A stretch of DNA of 64,000 nt, from contig NZ_CBDDRA010000009.1 of assembly GCF_965232925.1 (NCBI RefSeq), positions 62,001 through 126,000 of the forward strand. The letters run 5' to 3'. The translations under genes were made by a program, and so were the position numbers. The number at the start of each line of letters is the position of its first letter. Positions within the stretch are counted from its first letter, which is position 1. This DNA comes from Tumidithrix helvetica. Its GTDB lineage: Bacteria > Cyanobacteriota > Cyanobacteriia > Pseudanabaenales > Pseudanabaenaceae. Below, piece after piece: positions 18,093-27,631 of the stretch. The notes under the pieces were generated by a model. The model did not search any database. It was not told where the DNA came from and was given only the letters and a program-made list of their open reading frames with translations.

Positions 18093-21000
18093 CTACTGGG
18101 CTAAAAGGGTTTGGATCGTCTGGGATAGCTCTTTCATGCGTATAGGTTTGGCAAGATATTCAGTGGCTCCAGCTTCTATGCATCGTTCGCGATCGCCTGC
18201 CATCGCCAGCGCCGTGAGCGCCACGATTGGTTTATTGGCTAAATTGGGAACTTGCCGAATTTGCTGTATAGCCTCTAGACCATCCATCTCAGGCATCTGA
18301 ATATCCATGAGGATCAGATCGGGATCTTCCGATTGTGCCAACGCGATCGACTCTTTTCCGTTTTTCGCCGAAATGATGCGATAGCCCTTGGCTTCTAGAT
18401 AGCCCGAAACTGTTATCACATTGGCTTCATTGTCATCAACCAGCAAGATTAAGGGAGGTACTTTGGGTTTGAGTTGACTAGATTCAGTTCTAAGTTCGGT
18501 TTGAGTTTCTGGTTTAAGCGAGGAGGTTGCGGAGGCAACACAGGGAAGGGCGATCGTAAAGCAACTGCCCACACCTACTTCACTGGTTAGACCCACTTCG
18601 CCGCCGTGGAGTTCGACGAGACGCTTCACGAGGGCAAGCCCTAAACCAGTACCATCATATTTGCGATTGAGGGCGCTATCGATTTGAATAAAGGGCTGAA
18701 ATAGCTTCTTGATGTTTTCTGGGGAAATACCAATGCCCGTATCAATGACAGCAATTTGCAGAAAAGCTCTCTTCTCTTTCGGCAGTCTCAGGGCAAATCC
18801 AGATTCTTTTTCGATTAGAGCAGAAGATGTGATTCGCATTACCTCTAGGGTGATGCGTCCATTCTCGGGAGTAAATTTGACGGCATTGCTGAGCAGATTG
18901 ATTAAGACTTGGCGAATGCGCCGTTCGTCCACGTATAATTCGGGCAAATTGGGTGGTAGTCTGCTTGTTATCTGGATGTTTTTTTTCTGAGCTTGTTGTT
19001 TGATAAATGTCAAACTAGATTGACAGAGGGTAGTTATATCGATGGGAGCGCATTCTAGCTCGATCTTGCCTGATTCAATTTTGGCAACATCGAGAATATC
19101 AGTAATGAGTTCTAGTAAATGATTGCCGCTGCGCTCGATGGTTTTAAATGCTTTGAGTTGGCGATCGCTCACACTACCAAAAACGCCATCTTCTAACCCT
19201 TCCGTCATGCCCAAGATTGCATTGAGGGGAGTGCGAAGCTCGTGGCTCATATTGGCAAGGAACTCGTCCTTGAGGCGAGTGGCGCGGGCGAGTTCTTGGT
19301 TTGTCTGTTGCAATTGGGCTTCGGCCTGTTTGCGATCGCTAATATCTCGAATAAAAAAGACAACCTCATCATTGCCGCAGGGAGCAACGCGAACTTCTTC
19401 ATAAATCTGTTTGCCATCAAGCTGAACTTGCTGTTCTTGAATCTGAACTGTTTGAGTGGCAAGTGCTTGCTGAATTAAAGAGCATTGAGATTCGGCGATG
19501 TCGTAGGGTAAGACTTCGGGAAGATATTTGCCAATTACCTGCTGTGGCTCGACTAAATTTCTACCCTGGGGCGATACCAAGAAATCGACATATTGACCTT
19601 TACGGTTCACCCGATACACTAAATCGGGCAGGGCTAAAAGCGTGGCACGGGAACGTTCTTCGCTGCGTTTAAGGGCTTCTTGGATGGCTTTGCGATCGCT
19701 AATATCCATATTGATGCCAAACAATCGCGTCACCTGCCCCACCTCATTCCAGATAACTTCTGCTTTGGCAAAAATATACCCAGAGGAACCATCGGCTCGA
19801 ATAATTTGGAGATCTGTTTCGTAGGGTTCTCCAAGCTGAATTGCTCTATCTATGAGATGGATAAAACGATTGCGGGCTTCTATTGAGAAATACCCGAGTA
19901 GTGCCTCGTAAGTTGGCTCTGGCGAATTGGGATCGAGTCCAAAGATTCTAAAAATCTCAGCTGACCAAGTAATTTTTCTGGTCTGCACGTCTAATTCCCA
20001 ACTACCGAGATGGGCAATCTGCTGTGCCTCGCGCAAACTGGCTTCACTCTGATGTAAAGCGGCGGTGCGCTGTGCCACGCGATCTTCGAGTTCTTGGTTT
20101 AGCTGCTCTAGGGCTTGCGTGGCAAGTTCCTGCTCGATCGCAATTTTGACGAGATTGGTCACGAGGGCGATCGCTTGTAGCTCGCGCTCTTGCGGATGAT
20201 GGATCTCTCGGTAATGCACGGCAAAGGTTGCCAACACCGAACCGTCACTGGCGAGTACGGGCACTGACCAGCAAGCTCGCAACCCATGGGCTAAGGCTAA
20301 ATCTTTATAGTCCTGTGAGAGTTGAGCTGTGGCAATATCGGGAATAATCACAGGTTCTTTGAGAAAAGCCGCTGTCACGCAAGGCCCAATCCCTTCGCCA
20401 ATGACTATGCCTTCAATGTTTTGATTGTAGTCATCGGGCAAATGGGGAGCCGCGCCATAGTGTAGCTTCCCTTCGCGATCGCAGAGTAAAATCGAACAGA
20501 GTCCCCCTTCCGTTTGATCCTCCGTTGCCAGCGCCAGCGCACTAAGAATATCTGGTAAAGGTTCTGCCTTGGCAATGCGTTCTAAAATCGAGTTTTGCAA
20601 TGCCAATCGCAGTTCGGCTTGCTTGCGATCGTTAATATCTAGATGCGTACCGATCATCCGTAGGGGTTTACCCTCAGCATCCCAATCGACAACTTTCCCC
20701 TTGCACAATATCCAAATCCAAGCGTCTGATTTGTGACGCATCCGCAGTTCGTGCTCGTAGGTTATGGTTTCTTTTTGAAAGTGTCTTTCCAAAGCTATGC
20801 TTAGTTTCTGTAAATCCTCTGGGTGGACATTGTGTTGCCAAGTGTCAATGCCAATCGGTTCCAGTTCTTCTAGGGTATAGCCCAGCATTTCTGCCCATCT
20901 TGGGTTAATCGTCATGGCTCCAGTCTGAACCGACCAGTCCCATAATCCGATGCCAGAGCCTTCGATCGCGAGTTGCAGGCGTTCTTTGGTGCGATCGAGT

Positions 21001-21407
21001 TCGCTCGCAGCTTGCTGACGCTCTAGGCGCATCTGGGCTTCCCGAACTTCTCGTCGCACGATCTCTGGCAGACGAGTTAGGTTGCCTTTCATCAGGTAGT
21101 CGTGGGCTCCTGCCTTCATCAGTTCCACTGCCGATGCTTCGCCGATCGTGCCTGATATCACAATAAAGGGAAGATTGGGCTGGCTTCGTTTGACGATTTG
21201 GAGTGCCATAGGGGCATTAAAGCCTGGGAGGTTGTAATCTGAAAGAACCGCATGCCAAGGTTGGCTTACCAAGGCAATGCGGAGGGACTCTGAGGTTTCT
21301 ACCCTTTCGTAGACCACATTAAACCCACCGCGCCGCAGTTCTCGTAGGGTTAAAAGTGCGTCATCTTCCGAATCTTCAACAATCAAGACATGTAGAAGCT
21401 CGCTCAT
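18093..21407 (-). CDS. Hybrid histidine kinase: REC-PAS-GAF-PAS-PAS-HisKA-HATPase-REC
   Basis: A 1104-residue soluble kinase. An N-terminal receiver (1-125, Asp in LSDYNLPG) takes phosphate from another kinase. It is followed by PAS (about 130-258), a generic GAF without a bilin cysteine motif (270-430), a coiled linker, two PAS (445-690), HisKA (His near 725), HATPase_c and a second receiver (986-1104, LMDIQMPEMDG). Receivers at both ends suit a phosphorelay hub. The start codon overlaps the stop of the upstream receiver gene by 4 bp (ATGA), so the two are translationally coupled and that regulator is probably a direct partner. Confidence 0.93.
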   Translation of the reverse strand: MSELLHVLIVEDSEDDALLTLRELRRGGFNVVYERVETSESLRIALVSQPWHAVLSDYNLPGFNAPMALQIVKRSQPNLPFIVISGTIGEASAVELMKAGAHDYLMKGNLTRLPEIVRREVREAQMRLERQQAASELDRTKERLQLAIEGSGIGLWDWSVQTGAMTINPRWAEMLGYTLEELEPIGIDTWQHNVHPEDLQKLSIALERHFQKETITYEHELRMRHKSDAWIWILCKGKVVDWDAEGKPLRMIGTHLDINDRKQAELRLALQNSILERIAKAEPLPDILSALALATEDQTEGGLCSILLCDREGKLHYGAAPHLPDDYNQNIEGIVIGEGIGPCVTAAFLKEPVIIPDIATAQLSQDYKDLALAHGLRACWSVPVLASDGSVLATFAVHYREIHHPQERELQAIALVTNLVKIAIEQELATQALEQLNQELEDRVAQRTAALHQSEASLREAQQIAHLGSWELDVQTRKITWSAEIFRIFGLDPNSPEPTYEALLGYFSIEARNRFIHLIDRAIQLGEPYETDLQIIRADGSSGYIFAKAEVIWNEVGQVTRLFGINMDISDRKAIQEALKRSEERSRATLLALPDLVYRVNRKGQYVDFLVSPQGRNLVEPQQVIGKYLPEVLPYDIAESQCSLIQQALATQTVQIQEQQVQLDGKQIYEEVRVAPCGNDEVVFFIRDISDRKQAEAQLQQTNQELARATRLKDEFLANMSHELRTPLNAILGMTEGLEDGVFGSVSDRQLKAFKTIERSGNHLLELITDILDVAKIESGKIELECAPIDITTLCQSSLTFIKQQAQKKNIQITSRLPPNLPELYVDERRIRQVLINLLSNAVKFTPENGRITLEVMRITSSALIEKESGFALRLPKEKRAFLQIAVIDTGIGISPENIKKLFQPFIQIDSALNRKYDGTGLGLALVKRLVELHGGEVGLTSEVGVGSCFTIALPCVASATSSLKPETQTELRTESSQLKPKVPPLILLVDDNEANVITVSGYLEAKGYRIISAKNGKESIALAQSEDPDLILMDIQMPEMDGLEAIQQIRQVPNLANKPIVALTALAMAGDRERCIEAGATEYLAKPIRMKELSQTIQTLLAQ

Positions 21408-21832
21408 GGTTTATTCATTCCATTTGGCAATGGTTGATTGATCAATGCCCAGTAAAGCCCCAGTTGGCTCACAGCCTCTGTAAAGCGATCGAACTCAACG
21501 GGTTTGCGGACATAGCTATTTGCTCCCAAGCTATAGCTCTCAACAATATCGCGGTCTTCACTCGATGATGTCAGCACGACAACTGGTAAAAAGCGAGTGC
21601 GTTCGTTGGCTCTGATCTGGCGCAAGACTTCTAACCCGTCAATTTTGGGGAGCTTTAGGTCTAGTAGCACGACGCTGGGTAGCGGATCGGCATTAAACAC
21701 CATCCTCAAGGCTTCTTCACCATTGCGAGCGATGCGAATTTCATTGGCAACTTTACCCTTTCGGAGCGCCCGAATAGTTAGTCTTTCATCATCGGGGTTA
21801 TCTTCAACCAGAATGATTTCATGCAGAGTCAC
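21404..21832 (-). CDS. Rcp1-type single-domain response regulator
   Basis: A 142-residue receiver with phospho-acceptor D58 (LLDLKLPKIDG), acidic pocket E10/D11 and VLTSS and RKP motifs. It has no output domain. It lies 3 bp after the 1916-residue kinase and overlaps the next kinase by 4 bp, so the three genes form a tightly coupled cassette. By analogy with phytochrome-Rcp pairs it should be phosphorylated by the upstream kinase, which has no receiver of its own. Confidence 0.92.
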   Translation of the reverse strand: MTLHEIILVEDNPDDERLTIRALRKGKVANEIRIARNGEEALRMVFNADPLPSVVLLDLKLPKIDGLEVLRQIRANERTRFLPVVVLTSSSEDRDIVESYSLGANSYVRKPVEFDRFTEAVSQLGLYWALINQPLPNGMNKP

Positions 21833-21835
21833 GAT

Positions 21836-24800
21836 CTAAGCTCCTGTCCTGATAAGTGTATTAGGCACTGTGAAATAAATGGTTGCCCCTTGTTCTACAA
21901 CTCCCTCCGCCCAGACCCTCCCACCATGACGGTGAATTGCTCGTTGGACAGTTGCTAAACCAATACCCGTGCCCGGAAATTCATTGGTGTTATGTAATCG
22001 TTGGAAAACACCAAATAACATTTTGGCAAATGCCATATCAAAGCCTGCTCCATTATCGCGCACAAAATAGGTTAGTTGCTCATCTTGTTGCAATACTCCA
22101 AATTCGATACGGGCAGTGGCATGGTGACTGGTAAATTTCCAAGCATTCTGCACTAGATTACTGATAATGACGTGCATCAATGTCGGGTCGGCTGTGACGA
22201 CGATATTTGGCGCAATCACAAATGTAACCTGCCGTTCTGGCTCCGATGCTTGCATTTCATCCATCTGTTCTTGTATTAACGCACTGAGGTTGACAGGGCT
22301 AAATTGCATTTCCGATCGCGACACGCGGGAGAGCCGCAGCAGGTCATCAATGAGCATACCCATACGCTGTATGTTACGGCGAATGCGATCGAAATAATCT
22401 CTAGCATCCTCATCAAAGCGATCGCCATAGTCCTCGATTAAGGCATTGCTAAAGCCATCGATCGCGCGTAAGGGCGATCGCAAATCGTGAGAAACCGAGT
22501 AGGCAAAGGCCTCTAGCTCCCGATTAGAGGCTTCAAGTTGGGCGGTGGTTTGCAAGAGTTTGCTCTCTGCCAGTTTGCGATCGGTAATATCAAGGTTAAC
22601 CCCGATCATATGCTGCGGTTCGCCGCGATCGTTGCGCTGCACTAGTGCATAGGCTTTGATATAGCGAATGTTGCCATCGGGATGCACCACCCGAAATTCG
22701 GGGTCGTAGTCTTTTTCGCCTGTTAAGGCTGTTTGAATGGCAGTTTCGGCAATGGGGCGATCGTCGGGATGCAGACTACTCGCCCAAGCATTATAGACGC
22801 TTGTAAACCGATCGGGGGTAATGCCATAGAGTTCGTACATGCGATCGTCCCAAGTCAGGATATTTTCGGTGACGTTCCAGTCCCAGATCGCGATCGCCCC
22901 AGACTTGACTGCTAACATCAGGCGATCGGAGAGGTTTCGCAGATCCTCTTCTGCTTGCTTGCGATCGCTGATGTCCTGTGCAGTCCCAATGGTCAACTTT
23001 ATCTTTCCGCGATCGTCTCGACTAAATACCGTGTCGCGGCTGTAGAGCCATCGCCATTCGCCATTGGCATGACGCATCCGATATTCAATTTCAAAAATTT
23101 CCCCTTCTCGATCGGCTTCGATTTGTTGATAGTAATCAGGTATTCTCGCAAGGTCTTCGGGATGCATCAAGTTTGCGAATAGTGCCGATCCCATCGCCTG
23201 AATCTCAGTGGGCGTGTAGCCAAGCACGGTTGCAATTTCGCGATTGCTGTAAACGTTGCAATGTTCTTGTAGGTCGTAGAGATAGAGAATGTTGGGCGAA
23301 GCCTCGGCAATTTTTTGAATAAACCGCTGGTTTTCCAAAATCTCTTGTTCTGCTTGCTTGCGATCGCTGATATCAAGACAAGAGCCGATATATCCCAAAA
23401 ATTCACCATCGGCATCAAATCGCGGGATGCCTGTATCCAACAGCCAACGATACTCACCGTCAAATCTTCTAAGACGATATTCCATCTCAAAGGATTGACG
23501 CATCTCAAAGGAAGTTGAATAGACATCTAAACAAAATTGAAAATCGTCAGGATGAACCCCTTCAGTCCAGCCATTTCCAAATTCCTGCTCCATCGTCCGT
23601 CCTGTAAAGTCTAGCCAAGTCTTATTAAAGTGGAAACAAAGTGTATCTAAACCTGACATCCAAATCAACACAGGGGCATGATCTGCCAAATAGCGAAATC
23701 TGGCTTCACTTTCTTGGACAGCTAACTCTGCCTGTTTGCGCTCGGTAATGTCAAAGCGAATAGCAAGATATTGCCATGGTCGCCCTTGCTCGTCCAAAAA
23801 GGGAACTATCGTGCTTTCCATCCAATACAGACTGCCATTTTTAGCCCGATTGCAAATTTCGCCGCGCCAAATTTCACCACTAGTAATAGTTTGCCAAAGA
23901 TTTTGGAAAAAGCTAGGGGGATGGTAGCCAGAGTTGATAATGCGATGGGTTTGACCGAGTAATTCTTCGCGTGCGTAACCAGAAATCTCGCAGAGACGAT
24001 CGTTGACGTTGGTGATTACACCTCTGGCATCGGTGATGGCAACAATGGCAGACCGATCCAATGCAATCTTAAAGTTAGATAATTCCTGAAATAGCTGCTG
24101 TCGTTCGAGTTCTGCCTGCTTGCGATCGCTGATATCTTGAACGCTAGACCAAATTAATTCTTCGCCATTTTGCTGAACGATCAATCCTGTCAGCAGGACT
24201 GGAACGAGATGCCCGTCCTTATGAATGTATTCTTTCTCATAGGGACCATAGCGACCGTGTTGTTGGAGCAATCGCAGTTGTACGGCTTCTTGCTCGGCAT
24301 ATTTCGTCGGTGTTATATCCCAATAAGTTAGGGCGAGGGTTTCTTCGATCGTGCGTCCCAAGATCTTGGCAAAGGCTGAGTTGACATAGACGAGTTGCCC
24401 ATCCATTCGACAACTGGCTAGTCCAACGGGAAACTCTTCGACCAACTGGCGGTTAAATGCTTCGCTTGCTGCTAATGCTGCTTCGGCAATCTTGCGATCG
24501 CTGATATCGCGCACGATTGCCAAAACCTCTCGGTCGTTAATGGCTACGATCCGAATCTCTTCATAAACCATGCGATCGCGTTTGCAAAATTGATGTTCGT
24601 AAACCTGCAATTCCTTTGTGAGTATTGCCTGCTCGATAATTTGCAACTGATTTTGTAACAACTCTGGGGGCAGAACTTCTGAAATATGTTTCTCGACGGG
24701 TATAAAATTATCTGCTCGTATTCCCGGCCTAATGTATTCCGCACAAGTGCCATCGCGCCTGAGTCGCAATAACAGGTCGGGAATCGCCTCTAAAGTGGCA

Positions 24801-27586
24801 CGATTGGTGGCTTCGCTCGCCTTTAGCGCCGCAGTTCGTTGCTCTACTTTTATTTCTAATTCCTGATTGAGCTGCTGTAGTGCCGCTTCGGCTTGTTTGC
24901 GATCGCTAATATCCCTAGCGATCGTAGAATAATGGCTGATTGTGCCATCTCTCTGACGATGGCAGACGATCGTCTGTAGGACGGGAAACTCGCTACCATC
25001 CCGTCGCCGAAATCTGGTTTCTCCCGCCCAAAATCCTTTCTGTACGCACTGGGGAATCGCTTCTTGCAAAATAAAATCAGCTATTTGAGGCGAATGATAG
25101 TCGGGGATATGGGTTTGAGAAACGTCTTCGTCTAGGGCAATGCCTAATAGCGCTCTCCCCGCCCGATTGAGATAGATGACTTTTCCTACGCTATCCGTAG
25201 AGGCAATGATATCCTTTGCAACTTCTAGGATATCCAGACGGTGTAGGGCTTGTTCTTCTGCATATTTGCGATCGCTAATATCTGTAATCGTGCCAACATA
25301 ACCGATGATTTCATCAAACTCGTTGCGTTCCGCCACTGCCTGACCATATCCCCAAGTAATTTGTCCAGCTTGGTTTAGAAACCGATACTCTAAACTAAAT
25401 GGGCGGTTTTCCTCAACAGAGGCATTCCATTCCGCAGACACGAGTTCGCGATCGCTGGGATGTATACCATCGATCCAGCCAAAACCTGCTGCCTCCTCGG
25501 GTGTTAGTCCCGCAATTTGACACCAGCGATCGTTGACATAGAGACAATTACCTAAGTCATCGGTACGAAAAATTCCTACAGGTGCAGCAACAGCCAGAGA
25601 CTCAAATCGTTGCTCGCTCTGTTTTAGTTCCAGTTCGCGGCGTTTTGTTTCTCTGAGATCTCGACCTTCAGGAATTAACAGTACCACCCGATCTGAGTCA
25701 TCAAAGATGGGACGCAATGAGAAGTCGATCGGAACAATCGTCTGATTTACGCCCCAGACATCGACTTCGTAGCGCACAAATTCTCCTTGGGCTGCACGGG
25801 CGATCGCCTGTTGTAATTGCCCTTGAGCCTCAGGTGAAATCTGCCACCAATAGGTTTCCCAAAAGGGACGACCCACGACCTCCTCATACAAAATTCCGCC
25901 GACTCTCAAGGCAGTTTGGTTGATTTCGAGCAGGGTTCCATCCAGTGACAACAGCCCAAGCAATTGGAACGAATTATTAAAAATTGCCCGAAATCTCTGT
26001 TCGCTATCCCGCAGGGCAACCTCGGCACGCTGTCTCTCAGCCAGTTCGGTCTGTGCCAGTTGGTGAGCCATGGCTTGTTGAATCGCGATCGCAATCTGCA
26101 CTGCCATCTCATTTAACAAGAGCAGATCGGTATCTTGCCACTCCCGATAATCGGCACACTGATGTCCGATCGACAATCCCCATAATTTTCCTGAGACATG
26201 AATTGGAACGACGAGATTGGCTTTGACCTGATAGGTCTCAAGCAACTGGATGTAACAGTTGGGATAGCCAGCAGTGTAGATATTGGCGATCGCGATCGTG
26301 CGACCTTCGCCATACCTCAGAGCAATATCTCCGCGAAAGCAGGGATCGTCAATCACATCATGCAAAGCCGCTCGCCACCCCGCACCCACAGACTCAGCTA
26401 CGATCGCCCCTGTCCAATCGGGCTGAAACTGCCAAATTAACATGCGATCGCAACCGAGGAACGATCTCAACGCTTGTACGCTAGCTTCTAAAATCTCTGG
26501 CAAATTTAACGAAGCCGCAATCTTTGCCGCAATCTTTGCGATCAATTGCTCTCGCTCGAACTTAGCATGGAGGTCGGCTGTGCGCTGCGCTACCTGCTGC
26601 TCTAATTCAGCCGTGTAATTTTCCATCAGCTTCAACTTTTCTGCCTCTAGCTGCGAAACCTTTTGCTCCAAAATCTTGGATAGGGTGTAGAGTTCCAAGG
26701 GATTGAGGGCATGTAAGAGGCTGGTCTGGGTCACGACACCCAGCAGTTCCCCCTGCGTGCCTGTCACCACCAAGCGACGGATCGATCGCTGCTCCATGAC
26801 CTGCTGCACCACCATCAGGGTATCGCCAGGACGCACCGCAAACACAGGCGCACTCATGACCATCCGCACTTCCACCCGCTCTAATTGCAGCCCTAGGGAT
26901 TGAAATTGCACGATATCGCGTTCGGTGGTGATGCCCAAGGGGATTTGCCAGGGGTTGCCCTCTGGATCGATTTGAGTTTCCACGATCAAGACCGAGCCGA
27001 CGCGACGCTCTGCCATGATTTGGGCGATCTCTAGCATCGATGTCGATGGATCGGCACAGACCACATTGGCTGTCATCACCTCAGACACCAAGCGCAAGCG
27101 CAATAAATCGACTGGTCGCGCCAGTTGTCGCAAGCTCTCGTGGGTGATTATGCCCAAAAGGCGATCGTTGCGATCTAAAACAGGCATATGGCGAATGCGG
27201 CGCTGCTGAAGTAGATTCACTGCCGAAAACAGATCGGTAAAGTCAGTCTCTTGCAGCGTGACCACAGGTGATGCCATCACCTCGCGTACGGTCACAGTGT
27301 CAAGCGATCGCTGTTGGGCGCTGAGACGCACGATATCGCGTTCGGTCATAATGCCGACAACTTTTCCCCCTTCCATCACTAAGACGCAACTCGATCTGGC
27401 TTCGAGGTGGACGTTATCTGAGTCGCCTGAACGATCGGAGGCACAGATCGTCCTTGTCTCGCTCATTTTGGCGATCGCTTCCATCACAGTAGTTTCGGCA
27501 TTAATCACCAAAGGGTTCTGCACGATTGCCGATTTTAGCTCGATTTGAGTGAGTGTTGTTGTAGGCGTAGACATAACGGTTTGCAA
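21836..27586 (-). CDS. Giant CBS / dual-cysteine cyanobacteriochrome / nine-PAS histidine kinase
   Basis: A 1916-residue protein. Two CBS pairs (about 10-295) and a coiled coil lead to a bilin-type GAF domain (about 345-505), nine PAS/PAC units (about 520-1680), a phytochrome-class HisKA (SVSHDLRSPLRAI, near 1700) and HATPase_c ending at the C-terminus. The GAF has DPCF (C416) and a second cysteine C444 in NCYIQLL. Their 28-residue spacing equals that of the DXCF class of cyanobacteriochromes such as TePixJ, which bind phycoviolobilin and use both cysteines for blue/green switching. Bilin binding is predicted, not shown. No receiver is present; the receiver gene 3 bp downstream is the natural partner. 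Confidence 0.92.
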   Translation of the reverse strand: MQTVMSTPTTTLTQIELKSAIVQNPLVINAETTVMEAIAKMSETRTICASDRSGDSDNVHLEARSSCVLVMEGGKVVGIMTERDIVRLSAQQRSLDTVTVREVMASPVVTLQETDFTDLFSAVNLLQQRRIRHMPVLDRNDRLLGIITHESLRQLARPVDLLRLRLVSEVMTANVVCADPSTSMLEIAQIMAERRVGSVLIVETQIDPEGNPWQIPLGITTERDIVQFQSLGLQLERVEVRMVMSAPVFAVRPGDTLMVVQQVMEQRSIRRLVVTGTQGELLGVVTQTSLLHALNPLELYTLSKILEQKVSQLEAEKLKLMENYTAELEQQVAQRTADLHAKFEREQLIAKIAAKIAASLNLPEILEASVQALRSFLGCDRMLIWQFQPDWTGAIVAESVGAGWRAALHDVIDDPCFRGDIALRYGEGRTIAIANIYTAGYPNCYIQLLETYQVKANLVVPIHVSGKLWGLSIGHQCADYREWQDTDLLLLNEMAVQIAIAIQQAMAHQLAQTELAERQRAEVALRDSEQRFRAIFNNSFQLLGLLSLDGTLLEINQTALRVGGILYEEVVGRPFWETYWWQISPEAQGQLQQAIARAAQGEFVRYEVDVWGVNQTIVPIDFSLRPIFDDSDRVVLLIPEGRDLRETKRRELELKQSEQRFESLAVAAPVGIFRTDDLGNCLYVNDRWCQIAGLTPEEAAGFGWIDGIHPSDRELVSAEWNASVEENRPFSLEYRFLNQAGQITWGYGQAVAERNEFDEIIGYVGTITDISDRKYAEEQALHRLDILEVAKDIIASTDSVGKVIYLNRAGRALLGIALDEDVSQTHIPDYHSPQIADFILQEAIPQCVQKGFWAGETRFRRRDGSEFPVLQTIVCHRQRDGTISHYSTIARDISDRKQAEAALQQLNQELEIKVEQRTAALKASEATNRATLEAIPDLLLRLRRDGTCAEYIRPGIRADNFIPVEKHISEVLPPELLQNQLQIIEQAILTKELQVYEHQFCKRDRMVYEEIRIVAINDREVLAIVRDISDRKIAEAALAASEAFNRQLVEEFPVGLASCRMDGQLVYVNSAFAKILGRTIEETLALTYWDITPTKYAEQEAVQLRLLQQHGRYGPYEKEYIHKDGHLVPVLLTGLIVQQNGEELIWSSVQDISDRKQAELERQQLFQELSNFKIALDRSAIVAITDARGVITNVNDRLCEISGYAREELLGQTHRIINSGYHPPSFFQNLWQTITSGEIWRGEICNRAKNGSLYWMESTIVPFLDEQGRPWQYLAIRFDITERKQAELAVQESEARFRYLADHAPVLIWMSGLDTLCFHFNKTWLDFTGRTMEQEFGNGWTEGVHPDDFQFCLDVYSTSFEMRQSFEMEYRLRRFDGEYRWLLDTGIPRFDADGEFLGYIGSCLDISDRKQAEQEILENQRFIQKIAEASPNILYLYDLQEHCNVYSNREIATVLGYTPTEIQAMGSALFANLMHPEDLARIPDYYQQIEADREGEIFEIEYRMRHANGEWRWLYSRDTVFSRDDRGKIKLTIGTAQDISDRKQAEEDLRNLSDRLMLAVKSGAIAIWDWNVTENILTWDDRMYELYGITPDRFTSVYNAWASSLHPDDRPIAETAIQTALTGEKDYDPEFRVVHPDGNIRYIKAYALVQRNDRGEPQHMIGVNLDITDRKLAESKLLQTTAQLEASNRELEAFAYSVSHDLRSPLRAIDGFSNALIEDYGDRFDEDARDYFDRIRRNIQRMGMLIDDLLRLSRVSRSEMQFSPVNLSALIQEQMDEMQASEPERQVTFVIAPNIVVTADPTLMHVIISNLVQNAWKFTSHHATARIEFGVLQQDEQLTYFVRDNGAGFDMAFAKMLFGVFQRLHNTNEFPGTGIGLATVQRAIHRHGGRVWAEGVVEQGATIYFTVPNTLIRTGA

Positions 27587-27631
27587 CGTGATGTGAATAG
27601 AACTTACTTTCCTAAAAGAGCGATCGCTCCT

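Noticed and set aside
18093..21407. GAF of the REC-headed hybrid kinase as a cyanobacteriochrome
   Set aside because: No cysteine at the bilin position and the sequence belongs to the generic GAF type.
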